Shown: positions 38,229 through 49,490, counted from the stretch's first letter. The stretch is DNA of 64,000 bases from Hermodice carunculata (GCA_964020975.1 OZ026613.1:118852185-118916184); one strand, 5' to 3'. Made by a program: numbers and translations. The notes: a model not told the origin generated them from the letters alone.

Positions 38229-38694
38229 CTTCCACAGACACCAAAACATCTTACCACTCCCCTTATGAAAGAAATATCTCTCGTTCCTTAATAATTGAAA
38301 AAAAAAATCCATCAGTGGTATGATAATAGAACCACTTACCCATGGGTTTATACAATAAAGACATATTTCAAGGTTTTGTAGTGTATTAAACAGAAAGGAA
38401 AAAACGCACGCGGAAATATTTTCAAAACGTTAAGAAGTGAAATATGTCATTATGTATGCTAAGATGCGAATTGGAAAAGTTCTGTTAGACTTATATTGAA
38501 GAACAAATGAATCAAAAATTGCCCAGCTTGTAGTTTTGGCGCACCTGTTGAAGTTTTCCTGCAATGTTTTTCTTGTGTCCTAAATATAACAGTATAACAA
38601 TTGAATTTCATGAAAGAGTGATGGACTCGTTGGGCACGTTTTACTGTGAAAACTCCGGTATACATTTCACCTGAATGTTCCAAGCAAGAAAATT
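38229..38694. other. No recognisable feature
   Basis: Unique sequence left of the TA run. Confidence 0.4.
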
Positions 38695-38845
<151 letters not shown>

Positions 38846-39156
38846 GTTTTGATCTTAGAAAGAAGACATATAAAGATTCATCTTTTAACATACTTGTCAA
38901 AAGTAAACTAGTTCCTGGATATATTTATTTCAGTTCAAAGTGACACATTTAGATGTCCCCATCAGTTGTATAAGTTCACATTGTATCAATAGATGGAGCA
39001 TACGTTAACTTGCAATCAGGTAGAACTTAAATATGGCTTCATGCAAAAGCTGTTAATTTATTCATCATTTTTTACACAGCCTAGATTTTGGTATATTCAT
39101 TTCTAAAACATCAAGACATATGGCGTCTGACTCAAAAACACTAGTACTGGTCTTCT

Positions 39157-39530
39157 TTAACCATTGAATTTACACTGAATCACCAGCTTTCCCTGGCACT
39201 TAAATGTGGGTGCTGCTTCTTAACCATTTGCCCATTACATGTACACTGATCCGCCGGATGCCTTTGACGTAATACGCTGGTACTGTTTTTAACTATTTAC
39301 CCATTGCATCTACACTGGGCCGCCGGATGTCCTTGGTGTAGGTTGGCCGTAAATTCTCCACCTACGTCAGGTACAGCTGCTGAACATGGGCGCGATTACA
39401 CAATAGGTTTTATTTTTAACTCTTATTCAAGTTGTGTTTTCATTTATGACATAAATTAGTCGAAAACATTGAAACAGATGACAATTCACCAGCTGTTGCT
39501 TGAAAGGCCTGTCTAAACTGAAAGGATTAA
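39157..39530 (+). mobile_element. TTAA-bounded MITE, diverged copy 5 with internal repeats
   Basis: A 374-bp element that starts TTAACCATTGAATTTACACTG and ends AACTGAAAGGATTAA. Its right third (cgaaaacattgaaacagatg + acaattcaccagctgttgct) aligns with the right third of the 35708 copy (gaaaacgctgaagcagacga + catttgaccaccagcc). The left third holds three ~65-bp direct repeats, each with ttaacc/ttaact near its start and acactga. Much older than the other copies. Confidence 0.6.
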
Positions 39531-39632
39531 ACCAGCCCCGAAGAACGACAACTGTCGGTCCTTGTGGAGCCCATATCACACGGTATAAACTTTCTTGGGA
39601 TATGCGCAACTTTGTGACAGGAGTCATGGGCC

Positions 39633-39678
39633 CAAAAGGCCAAAGAGGTCTACAGGGTTGACCTTTTTTGGCCTTTTG
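39633..39678 (+). other. Short near-perfect hairpin
   Basis: CAAAAGGCCAAAGAGGTC (39633-39650) pairs with GACCTTTTTTGGCCTTTTG (39660-39678), with one mismatch and one bulge, across a 9-nt loop. There is no visible element around it. Confidence 0.75.
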
Positions 39679-39774
39679 TGTGTCTCAATATATTGTTATC
39701 TTGTCACATACAGATGGCTCGCCTTACCCCCCACCCCCCTCAAAAAATTTGACAAATTGACACCCCATTATGGG

Positions 39775-39965
39775 GAAATAGAGCATCATAATACCCGATA
39801 TAAGCTGTTTAGAGTATCAGCATACCCGATGCAATCTGCGTAGAGTTCCTTCATAGGTAATAAAATGTGTCTGGAGTGTTATCATGCATGATCTGGAGCA
39901 TCATACCTGATAAAAACTGCTCGAGTTCATACTTAATAAAAGATTTCTAGCACATCACGTTTGAT
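39775..39965. repeat. Degenerate ~40-bp repeats
   Basis: Weakly conserved units around agtatcagcatacccgatgc / gagcatcatacctgataaaa. Old and indistinct. Confidence 0.5.
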
Positions 39966-40849
39966 AGAGACCGTCCACAACCATGACAGTGAATGCCCCA
40001 ATATGTAGCCTTAATTTTGTGTTCAACTGAAATATTTACTCTCAACGTTCAAAGAAGACAGCTCCGTACAGATAGCGCGATTCATGAGCTCAGCAGCATC
40101 ACCTCTTGTACTGAATGGCGTCATAGAAGAATGACGCAATAAGGTTAGCCTGCTCTGAAGGTTACAGCTGTAGCTTTCTATTATGACGTGATATTGCCTC
40201 ATTCGTACTTATCTACAATTTTCATATTTGAGCTGGGGCGGCATTTGCTCCAAACCCTGCTGGGTATAAAATTGGCCAACTTTGAAAGGCTGTGGGCCTC
40301 TTTACGATTGTAATTCTGATAACACAAGACCATGCATGATCACACTAACTGCCATGTTGCAAACTTTATTCGAAAAATTGAACACAATTCTGCTATAACT
40401 CTCAGCACGTCTCTTTGTGATGATGGTCCTGACTGGTTGATCACAGCCATGCCAAGTCTCTGGTTTAAGCGTGCTCAATATAATTTGGTGTGTTGTATTC
40501 AAATATCAATGGCAATTAACTTGATGATCTCAAGGGCATTTTCGATCTGTCAGTGTTTCACTGCATTCATCATTTGACCATGGTGACCTTGACGAGCGGT
40601 ACACAAAATCAGCCTGTTACAAATGGTGCATTATGCGTTACCTTGCTCTCTGAGACTCTCCCTATGACGCATCATCATGGCAACATTGTCTTCTCACCAA
40701 GCAAGGTTATAAGTGTCTTGGAGGGGTCGTATGGTGGCAATCTTTGGAAGAATATGCCATTATAATGACTCTACACATTGTGCCCGTTATCTGTGATAGA
40801 GTCGCACTCTTGTGCACCTCATCATCACAAGTGTGCTCCTTTTAGGGTA
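39966..40849. other. No recognisable feature
   Basis: Unique sequence leading into a degenerate array. Confidence 0.35.
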
Positions 40850-41580
40850 TCCATGGCAACATAAACCTTCTTTGTAAAATCTCATCGTGGTACCGAGTAT
40901 ACTACTCGTGAAATATCTCCATGTGACCAAGTACCCTCCTTGGGAGCGCCATCAAGGTACCAAGCCCCGTCCTTCTGAAGACCAATCATGGTAATGGATA
41001 CCCTCTCTGTAATGCTTCATCGTGGCAACTGATACACTCCTTTCTATACTCATCATGGTGAATGATACCCTCACTTCTATGCCTTATAATCATAAATCTT
41101 ACCCTCCGTTCTATGCCTCATCAAGATAAATAATACCCTCCTTTCTATGCATTTGGCCAGATTTGGCAAGATTGGGTATTCACCGTGGTGGTAAATACCT
41201 TCCATGTGAGGCCCCGTCAAGGGACCAACTCCCTTTCCTGTAAGGCCTTGTCGGTCATGGCACTCAGTACCTTCTGTGCGACGCCTCATCATGGGACCAA
41301 AGCCTTTCCTTGTAAGGCCTCGTCAGTTGTGGTAGTAAGTACCCTCTGTGTGAGGCCCAACATGCAACCGCGTGCTTTCCCTGTCAGGCCTCTTCGGTCG
41401 TGGCAGCAAGTATCCTGTGTGAGAGGCATCATCACTGCACCAGGTCTCTTCTCTACAAAGTCTCACAGGTCGTGGCAGCAAGTCTGCAACGTTATCATGG
41501 AACCAGGTCTCTTTTCTGTGAAGCCTCATAGTCGTAGTAAGTGCCCTCCGTTCCAGGCCTCATCCTGGGGTCCAGTCCCT
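40850..41580. repeat. Two-tier degenerate minisatellite
   Basis: The first part (to about 41165) has ~40-50-bp units around tcatcatggtaatgataccc + tcctttctatgcc. The second part (41190-41560) has 70-83-bp units around cctgtaaggcctcgtcagtc + gtggcagcaagtaccctctg + tgtgaggc. The two share sub-blocks, so the larger unit probably grew from the smaller. A 142-codon forward frame (41185-41613) is a product of this array. Confidence 0.7.
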
Positions 41581-41730
41581 GCAGTGTGGGTGTCATCACC
41601 TCTGTCAAGCTAGTGTAAGAATATGCCATTTTTAGCTGTTGCAATCTCATCGCGTCTCTTTTCTGAACTTGTTGACTCAGTCAGTTACTCCAGTTCCTTG
41701 GTGGTTGCTTAAGGGATTTATAGCGCCAAT

Positions 41731-41834
41731 GAGGGGTTTGTGCCTGTACCCTGACCCTGCCACCAGCACAACACCCAAGCCTAAGGCGAGGGTGTTGTGC
41801 GGGCGGTCGGGTCAGGGTACATGCACAAACCTCG
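41731..41834 (+). other. ~100-bp imperfect inverted repeat (hairpin)
   Basis: The left arm 41731-41776 and right arm 41789-41834 are about 85% complementary. Perfect blocks are GTACCCTGACCC and GCACAACACCC against their complements, with GGTTTGTGC near the outer end. The loop is about 12 nt. GC content is about 60%, well above the surroundings. It could be a small RNA precursor, a palindromic transposon remnant or a fold-back duplication; the sequence does not decide. Confidence 0.8.
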
Positions 41835-42221
41835 AATTAAAGGTTTTGATTACTTTTCTATCATGCTGAACCGCCTAAAAGACTGTAAAAAGAAAAACAC
41901 ACTCGCATAGCGAAGATCAACATCAGGTCCAGGCCCATTATTCTGGACATGACTATTACTGCCATTACTAGTGGTTATTTTCGAAAGAACTGCCTCGGAC
42001 AACAAGGGCGTGGTGCATGGCAACGTCACTCTTCATGGCTCCAGGATCGTGTTGATTTCACATGGGACATGTAAACTTTAAAGATGTACTTCGCCACGAT
42101 AGCACTTTATTATGAACAGAGAATAAGGAGATGTCTATAAAGAGCACTGGAACATTTTATTGTGAACGAAATTGAAAGAAGAACAAGACCATAATGTAAC
42201 TTTTGAACACGATTTACAAGG

Positions 42222-42458
42222 TCAAGACTCCAGGAGCTGTGGAATTAGGCCTATTGACATTTTCACACAGATGGCGCGGCAAGTGGACTGCTTTACTCCC
42301 CAAGCAGTTTGCCTGTTGGTGGACTTTGCTGTACATTGTCCAGCAATATTGTTCAGTTCTTCGTCACTTGGACGAGTAAATCCTTCAGCCTGATGGATGG
42401 AGGGGCAGATGGATTCGTAGGAGCAGTGTGACTTGCCATGTCGGCCACGCATGACCAC
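42222..42458 (-). CDS. Fragment resembling N-terminal domain of DUF3504/Crypton-like tyrosine recombinases (partial)
   Basis: The minus-strand frame contains EGFTRPSDEELNNIAGQ then CTAKSTNRQTAWGVKQ (about 42385-42288). Proteins of the DUF3504 group (QRICH1/ZMYM-like, derived from Crypton tyrosine recombinases) typically begin with F-x-x-x-S-x-x-E-L-x-x-x followed by ~10 residues and T-x-x-x-T-x-W-A/G-V-x-x-F-x-x-W. The match runs to W-G-V-K, after which the expected F-x-x-W is missing and no similarity continues to the stop. The frame could end at an intron (GTAAAG overlaps codons for V-K) or be a truncated copy. The catalytic R...H-x-x-R-Y half is not found nearby. Another open minus frame (42353-42754) overlaps its start but has no domain. 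The resemblance comes from memory of the family pattern, not an alignment. Confidence 0.4.
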   Translation of the reverse strand: MVMRGRHGKSHCSYESICPSIHQAEGFTRPSDEELNNIAGQCTAKSTNRQTAWGVKQSTCRAICVKMSIGLIPQLLES

Positions 42459-43059
42459 TCGGGCATAGAATCGTCATCAGCATCGAGTAGGCCTAGTAGT
42501 AGTAATACCATGGACTGTCTTGTTGTCGAGTTCGTGTATATATGCTCCCTAGGACGGTTACCAGTGTCAAGATTCATTGATTGGTAGGTGTCGAATTCCA
42601 ATTCATTTATTATGGAGATAATGTAATCGCTCCCCTTAAAATGCACAATTTGGCCAACTTCATATTGGAGAGGACCCAGGGCCAAAAGAAACCTCTCAGT
42701 AGCAATGTTGACATAAACTGCCATTGACCCCCATATATGCAAAACACTTTGCAAAGATTAGGATATATTTATGCTTACTTTATATTATCTTTACATGAGT
42801 AAAGCCCAATTTAAAAAATAAAAGCTGCCATTACTCTCTATTTGAACAAATAGTCAGGGAGGTCGTAATAATCCTGGGAGGTCGTTGTACTGGTATTACG
42901 ACCTGATAATACTGTGTTCCTATTGGACGGTCCTTGGTTACGGGGTAACATCATGATAGAAACAAATTTTCAATATCTTCTTCCTTCGTCACTGCCAGCA
43001 AGTGCCGCTACTACATGCCTTGTTACCTATGCTAACCGTAGCGCGCAGAACTTGTGCAC
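42459..43059. other. No recognisable feature
   Basis: A small inverted repeat GGTCGTAATA (42861-42870) / TATTACGACC (42894-42903) lies here. An unassigned minus-strand open frame extends to 42754. Confidence 0.35.
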
Positions 43060-43470
43060 TCACTCGTGCATCTGTCCGCTCATCTGTATACCTTTGCTTG
43101 CCAACATGACAGCGTCTACAATTCTTGACTTACACGTGAACGCGGTACCTTTCATTCCACAACGCAGTCGATCCTTATGAAATTTGGTGGGAATATTCTG
43201 GAGACTATTATGTCAAACCCGAACAACATGAGTGACGTCATCTGTAGGTGAACGGCAAAGACATGTTATTTGGTCAAATTTATGAAATTCATTATCCTTA
43301 GAAATAGTTAGGCGAACAACAAATGTGTATTATTGGTGGAAGTTAATATTAAACAATATGAGTGATCTTGACCTACTTTCTAAAGGTCACTCTGGGAATA
43401 CATTTGAGGAAATGATATCTATTATAGTTATTACATCTGAATTTGTGAACATGTATTAAATTTTGGGAGA
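43060..43470. repeat. Possible old ~160-bp tandem core
   Basis: Two loosely similar blocks near 43190-43250 and 43330-43390 share caacatgagtgacgtcat / caatatgagtgatcttgac in similar context. The text gaaatttggtgggaatattc recalls tandem-core transposons of invertebrates. Weak evidence. Confidence 0.3.
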
Positions 43471-43910
43471 CCACATAAGTTGGAAATCTGTGCATATACA
43501 AAATGTGTAGGCTATCTGCCTAGCATTATAATTATGTATATTTGCAATTTCAATAGATTGCATTAGGCCTATATACTGAAAAAAAAAAATAAAATATATA
43601 ATTACTTGATGGCATAGAAAACTCGGTACTTGATCAACAAAGCAGCTAACTACACCCAGTGACTGACTTTCCGCAACACTGAAAATGCGTATACTGTTAG
43701 CACATGCCATTTTTTGTGCAGGCTGAACAGTAGAGAATTTGTTTCCTAATAACGGTGGTTCCAGCAAGGAGCGCTATAATGGGGCGTAATCTAGAACAAC
43801 GGAAACACACACTTACGAAGATAGAATTGTCCTCTTTTCCTTCTTCTTATCCTTTTGCTCCTCCTTTTCCTTCTTAATCTTCTCCTCCCCCTCTTCCTCC
43901 TCCTCATTAC
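43471..43910. other. Unassigned; CT-rich tract at right end
   Basis: A pyrimidine-rich stretch lies at about 43829-43910. Confidence 0.4.
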
Positions 43911-43937
43911 ACCATCATCATCATCATCATCATCATT
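43911..43937. repeat. (ATC)n microsatellite
   Basis: Eight to nine ATC/CAT units. Confidence 0.95.
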
Positions 43938-44395
43938 GGCCGTCATATAAAATGAAGGTTTGAAAGGTGTCTTAAATCAACAGATGTAGGGAACGTATTC
44001 AGTGTGCAGACGTCTACCCATATCGTGGGTAACAGGCAGGACCGCGTTCACTTGGAGAGAGATAATTTGTTTGGTTACATGTAGCAATAATAAGGTCTGA
44101 GCACGACGTCAGTTGGCATGTCACTCAGTTGGCCTCTTATAGGCCTGCGTCGTAGAATGAAAGGTACCGCGTCCGAATCCAATCTAAATTTTTTTCAACT
44201 TAAGGGATACATACGTTGACAAGTAAAAATTCCTTTCTGGTTTGGTTCAGCAGGGCAAAAGACATAATAGTCCACACTTCGAGAGGTCTTAAAATGATAT
44301 GTCTGAATGGAAATACGAAAACGTATATATGGCGGGCCACTCCCAGCGAGAGTATATACACAACACGCACTCAAATACACAGACACACGTACACA
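43938..44395. other. No recognisable feature
   Basis: Unique sequence. Confidence 0.4.
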
Positions 44396-44396
44396 C

Positions 44397-44427
<31 letters not shown>

Positions 44428-44466
44428 TATATTGATATATATGTGTGTGTATATATATATATATCT
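44396..44466. repeat. (GTAT)n / (AT)n microsatellite
   Basis: GTAT units (to about 44428) followed by AT and GT stretches. Confidence 0.93.
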
Positions 44467-44735
44467 AATATCACTAGGATCACTATGAGTATGTGACATA
44501 ATAAGTTGACAGTCAAACCGATTTCGTAAGATTTTGATCCAGAAAGAATGCTTGGATGGAAAATTGATTCCTTATGATTGTTCATTGGTGCCTCTGATCA
44601 TGTCCCTGTGGAAAGCAATTTGCTAGAAAATGACTTGAATTACAAGGATGATAGCACACGCCTATAACGCGGACTGCTTTGATAGCTAGACATGTAAGCA
44701 ATATACCTTGACCATTCATCAAAGCCCAACTTGTA

Positions 44736-44962
44736 TTAACCCTTAAAGTGCGGATTTAAGACTGAGTCAATAGCTTTCCTCGGGCCACTTTGTGTGCAAT
44801 GTGCCCCGATGACAGCTGTTGACTGACACTACTTTGTGCCTAAGACTAGGGTTGCTGGTATTTGAATGAACGGTATTTTCATGATGAATTTGAATCTTTT
44901 AACCATTATATGTTTAACAGTAATGGGAAAAGACTATTGCCGTGATTGGCTTTAAGGGTTAA
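44736..44962 (+). mobile_element. TTAA-bounded piggyBac-like MITE, copy 6
   Basis: A 227-bp element. Ends are TTAACCCTTAAAGTGC and GGCTTTAAGGGTTAA, 13 bp of perfect inverted match. The hairpin at 44764-44823 uses GAGTCAATAGCTTTCCTC and a complementary arm ending CAGCTGTTGACT, with several changes in the right arm. It aligns end to end with the minus-strand copy at 3721-3943. Confidence 0.87.
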
Positions 44963-46420
44963 GGCACGAGATACTTCTGCGACAGGAAGACACATTCGGA
45001 TGAGGCAGTAGGCCTGCTCCACCAGACACTGCATGGTGTCTATCAAAAATTGATATCCTTCTTTGATGCGAAAGTTCAAAACAACATTTAGTTTGTGAAA
45101 CGGAAACACAGAAGTTTACAGAGCAAAAACGCTTTATGTCATTTGAAGTTCAAAGGTTTAAATTGCTGTTGGATGATATGAGTTTACAACGCAGAAATAG
45201 TCTGTTAATGTGAGTTGTGATAACAACCACGTGACTCCTATGCGCATGCGTAAGAGGTGATTTCAATCATGCGACTCTCCTAAGAACATGTTCATTACTA
45301 TGCAGCTGGAGGCGGCGAGGGGCTGTTCAGAATCACAATGGAATCACGTTCAGTTGTTTGACTGAAAAGATACTGCAACACACCTGCCATCTCCGCCCGT
45401 CCTTCCGTTTTTTGTTTTTTTTTTTTTTTTTTTTTTTGTTTTTTTTTGTGTTTTTTTTTTATTTGGTTTTTGAGGGTTTCTTTTGTTTGTTTGTTTTTTG
45501 TTTGGACAGGTAGAGCACACTGACCACGTCTGTTTTTACTACTTCCATGTACTTAACCTGCTTTAATTTGGATACTGGAATACATTATGTTTCAACCAAT
45601 TTGTCCATTTAGCTGTGCAAAGACTCGCCATTTGGCTACTCTCGCCATTTCCAGTGGGTATCTACCCACAATCGCTCTGTGTGAAACTAAAACGACTGCA
45701 GCGCAACCTATTCGAAGTTAGATAAATTTTTGCCAGGATGTAAAAGTATTCACTGCGTTGTTATCACTGTTGTTAGTGTGGTAGCAAAAGCAAAAACAGA
45801 TGCAAAAATTGGAAGGGAGGCACGCCCATTTAAATGTGCATGAAAAAAATCACATGGGAATCAATTGGACAGAGGCTGGACAAGAGACATAGCTGTTAAA
45901 TCTGGCTTGTAACGGTTTCTGTTTCTGAGTTCGAAGCTTCAGGATTAGGCCAAATAAAAAAAACTCGTTTCTCTTTTACCTCTGGGGACAGAAGTGATGA
46001 GGGAGGGAGGCTTTTTTTTATTTTTTCATTTTTTTTGGGGGGGGGTGCTAAATACCATTTTAAACAGGTGTAATACCATTAAAAGGCTTGGTCCAGAGGA
46101 TGAATATATACACATGAATATTTCTTTATATTTTAGTATAGGGCTCACCAATTTATATGTTCTATTGTCAAGGAGGAGAAGTAACTGATGGGGAAAAAGT
46201 AAAATTTTGTGAAAAATAGCATCTTTAAAGATGGAGCACTTGTCCCAAGAGAAGCGGATCTTGCCCTGTTGACTCCAAAGACATTCTACTAAGAAATGAC
46301 TTGTTGAATGTGATACATGTGTATATAATATACCTGGAAGAAGCCTTGTACTGATTAAAAGGATAACAATAAAAATACCTTTCTCAAAAATATAACAAAC
46401 TTTAATTCTTTCAAGAACAC
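44963..46420. other. No gene recognised; poly-T tract and candidate regulatory motifs
   Basis: 45417-45482 is a long T-rich tract with G interruptions. At 45230-45252 a CACGTG E-box lies about 6 bp before tgcgcatgcg, which matches the NRF-1 palindrome core. No first exon is evident nearby. Confidence 0.4.
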
Positions 46421-46423
46421 ATG

Positions 46424-46484
46424 CACATGAGCAGTCTGCAGTCTGAGGAAAAATGTTTTACTCAGACAGCAGACTGCTCATGTG
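46424..46484 (+). other. 61-nt near-perfect hairpin
   Basis: Left arm 46424-46447 (starts CACATGAGCAGTCTGC) and right arm 46461-46484 (ends GCAGACTGCTCATGTG) pair at 23 of 24 positions around a 13-nt A/T-rich loop. Pairing stops abruptly at both outer ends. The size is close to a microRNA precursor, but the lower stem that Drosha normally needs is missing. Confidence 0.85.
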
Positions 46485-46765
46485 AAGAGCATCCATGCCC
46501 CAGGACTTGGGGCATGATGACTAGAGCAGACTCTGCAGCCTTTACATATGTATTACATAATAAATGCTTTTACAAAATAAAGTACCAGTCCTGTGTATTA
46601 AACCAGACCATACATCTGACTAGACCAACTTCCAGGACCTGGGTGCATGATTCAAGAGCACCCAAGCCCCCGAGGACCTCAATCAAGATGACTAGAGTAG
46701 AGTCTGCAGTCTAATGTATTATATTTTTGTTCCAGTTATTAAAAGTACCAGAAAATATCAGTCAG
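46485..46765. repeat. ~169-bp spaced duplication with small palindrome
   Basis: gagcatccatgcccc (46487) and gatgactagagcagactctg recur as gagcacccaagcccc (46656) and gatgactagagtagagtctg. In the first copy CATGCCCCA (46494-46502) pairs with TGGGGCATG (46508-46516) across 5 nt; the second copy has lost this. Confidence 0.75.
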
Positions 46766-46785
46766 TGTAAACAATATATTTGAGA

Positions 46786-46845
46786 AAAAAAAAAAGAAGA
46801 AAAATGGGCATTAGCTCGCCTCCCCCCCCCCCCCCCCCCCCCCGA
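46786..46845. repeat. Poly-A and poly-C tracts
   Basis: A-rich run, then about 26 bp of C. Confidence 0.9.
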
Positions 46846-47091
46846 CTGTGACCAGAATCATTTGATTGTTACCCTCCCTTACCCTATTGTTGTTTCGACC
46901 ATGGTGGTAAATGAAAAAAGGATAATCCTTAAGTGGCTTTAAAACAATCAAGTTGACATCCCCCCTCCCTCCCCCTTGTCAGTACTTTAGCAATGGACCA
47001 TACATTTGGCATATCAAAGTCACAAGGCTCTGAAGACCTGGCTGTGTTTGTGGTTTTATAGAAATATTCTGTTGTTGTGTAAAATGTTACA

Positions 47092-47403
47092 CTATGGTTG
47101 ACTGTCCAAATCCATATTTGTATTGTCCTGGGTGTCCTGTTTCTGTTTATTTCCAGACCTGTTAACATGGACTCCGGTTCTCCTAGGTGCTGGCTTCAAG
47201 CCTGCTCTTGTACAAACGGCACAGACAGGATACTCCCCAGTGTTGACTGTCAATTCCTCTGTTGTCCCACAATACAGACAAATGTCCTCATATCCTGCTG
47301 TGTACCAACAAAGTTCTATTTTTTCGTTACACGAAACATTATCCCGGACAAATAACACCCATTTAAAGATTTTTTTTAAAAAAAGTGATGCGGCGGAAAA
47401 ATC
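47092..47403 (-). CDS. C4 zinc-finger-like open reading frame, unassigned (possible exon)
   Basis: The minus-strand frame is open from about 47403 to the TAG at 47092. It contains DICLYCGTTEELTVNT then GEYPVCAVCTRAGLKPAPRR, that is C-x2-C-x16-C-x2-C, followed by a basic, hydrophilic tail (VNRSGNKQKQDTQDN). Paired CxxC knuckles with an intervening G-x-Y-P are typical of treble-clef or zinc-ribbon modules that bind Zn2+, often in DNA-binding or chromatin proteins. I cannot name the family. No convincing 3' splice acceptor was seen upstream, and the window offers no partner exons. It may be an exon, a terminal exon or a remnant of a transposon-borne protein. Confidence 0.32.
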   Translation of the reverse strand, partial: DFSAASLFLKKIFKWVLFVRDNVSCNEKIELCWYTAGYEDICLYCGTTEELTVNTGEYPVCAVCTRAGLKPAPRRTGVHVNRSGNKQKQDTQDNTNMDLDSQP

Positions 47404-49340
47404 TCATGCGCGCGGAAATGAGAAACAAGTTATTTTTTTTATTTGGCCTTAACGAGTTGCTCTGTCTCGTGAAACGGATATTAATTTCCGATAAGACGAC
47501 AAGAAACATACGAAGCATAGCTCTAAGCCCTATGTAGAACACCGGCTGCAGAAAATGCTTATCAACAATTACTTCATGACATTTATTTTTTTTTTTGGAA
47601 GATGTAACTTGCTTCTAACTTTTTCTCCTATTCCAAAATGTAATTCTTTTGTAGCACACAGGTTAGGGCTAATAGTTATGTTGTTCTCCTATTTGTGACG
47701 GACAGTTGTTGTACGAGATACGCAATGCTCTGATTTGCTGCAATATTTAGAGATGCATGGGAAGATTTGCTTTTTATATGTGTCATAACATAACAGTGAA
47801 TTTTTGTAAAAGCTGACGGTCCACTTTTACATTCTTGGTTATATGTTTTGACTGTTGTCCTTAATGTATTATTACAGAGGTATTATTTTTTTCAGAATAT
47901 TTATTTTATTCTATGTTTCTCTTGAACAGTAAAATTGTTTTTGTGGCCAAACAATTACCATTTTCATTTTCGTTGTGTGTTCCTTCGTTTCTTTTCTTCT
48001 TTGAGTCACAAGTAATTTTACAAACTATCCCACGCACTTCCCTCAAGTTACTTGCTGTTCTCAAGTCATAGCTGCTGAGACGTTGCACATCTTTCAAATG
48101 AGTATTATATTGATGCAGTGGCAACTTTCCTTAAAAACGTCATTTGAGTCTTATAGGTGTAACCTCGTTGTTATGAACTATCGGTGGTAAAATTAGATTG
48201 AATTGAAAAAATTGGGTTTTAAATATTGTGAATAGTGTTTTCAGAGAAACTGATCTTTTATGTTCACACGTCAGAAATTGCTGTTTGTTGTTAACTGAAA
48301 CGCTATTGATAGCATACGAAAGGCAGGAGCATTAAGTGGCTGTGTATTCCATGTCACGTGCCACGTTAGCAGATGCTTTTAAAACTGTTGAAGACATACA
48401 GCAAGTGCCAAGCTGAATAGGTTGGTTATTCATATAATGTACGGTTGTTACGCATATTCATGCTGATGGCGTAATTATTGTGACTGTTTTAAGTTTATTA
48501 GTTGGTTTATTTTGCGGTCAGAGCCTGAGATTATTGTAGGCCTACGTATTAATATGCCCCAATTTGCACAACGCAAGCTTACATTCTAAAACAATAGTCA
48601 CGCTAATAGATGTTGAATTTTCACACAAGGCCCCCCACACGGCAATAAATTATATCAGAAATCAGCAGGTGCCTCGTTTCCCTTGCCGCTGCGGGGGCAA
48701 GAAACTACAATACTGAACGGACTGCTACTACATGCAAGTTGCGTGGCAAGTCTGACAACTCTTATTTCATTTAATACACATTGTTTGTGTAATTAACCCA
48801 GGTAGGTGTAATATTATTATCAAATCTAAATATCTGGCCTTTTGCATGGGCTCCAGCCAGACGTGTCTACTTAAAAGCGCCAGCCAAAATATGATACGAT
48901 TTTGGCAAATTACCAAACACTTATCAGCTACTGCGATGAAGCAATAGTTCCATGCCACGTAATAGCTTTTGGAGTAATTGGCAAATAAAACCCTCTACAT
49001 AATTCAATTGGCCAAAATTGTATTAGTTGAGCTCCAGCTGTCGGTTTGTAGAAATTACCTTCACTCCCATAGGGATACCAGTGGAACAGACGTTTAAACT
49101 AGTTCTTACCAATGAAGTTTGGAAGAGTTGGGAGAAATTTGAGAAGTATGTCTTGATGGGGGGCTCAAGAAGGGCTTCAAACAGATCATATCAAGTATCG
49201 CTTCTTCCTTCCTCACAACTCAAAAGAAAAAAAGAAATGGCCAAATCGACTGTATGACGGGCCAACACATGAATGGAATATTTCCATGTTACCAACATTT
49301 GATCATATCAAGATTCCCTTTATCACTGAAGCTGAGGAAG
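47404..49340. other. No recognisable feature
   Basis: AT-rich unique sequence. Short frames at 47906-48124 (minus) and 49027-49257 (plus) carry no domain. Confidence 0.35.
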
Positions 49341-49490
49341 GAACCTGACAATGTTTTGCCGTGTCCGTGTCTGTCTAGACCCTAGCATTGTATTGCCATT
49401 CATGTGTGTATCTAGACCCTGACTATGTATTGCCGTGTCCGTGTCTGGCTAGACCCTGGCAACGTATTGCCATGTCCGTTTCTGCCTGTT
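49341..49490. repeat. 37-bp tandem repeat, about four copies
   Basis: ctagaccct occurs at 49375, 49412 and 49449, exactly 37 bp apart, with gtattgccgtgtccgtgtct between. Flanking partial units are more diverged. Confidence 0.85.
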
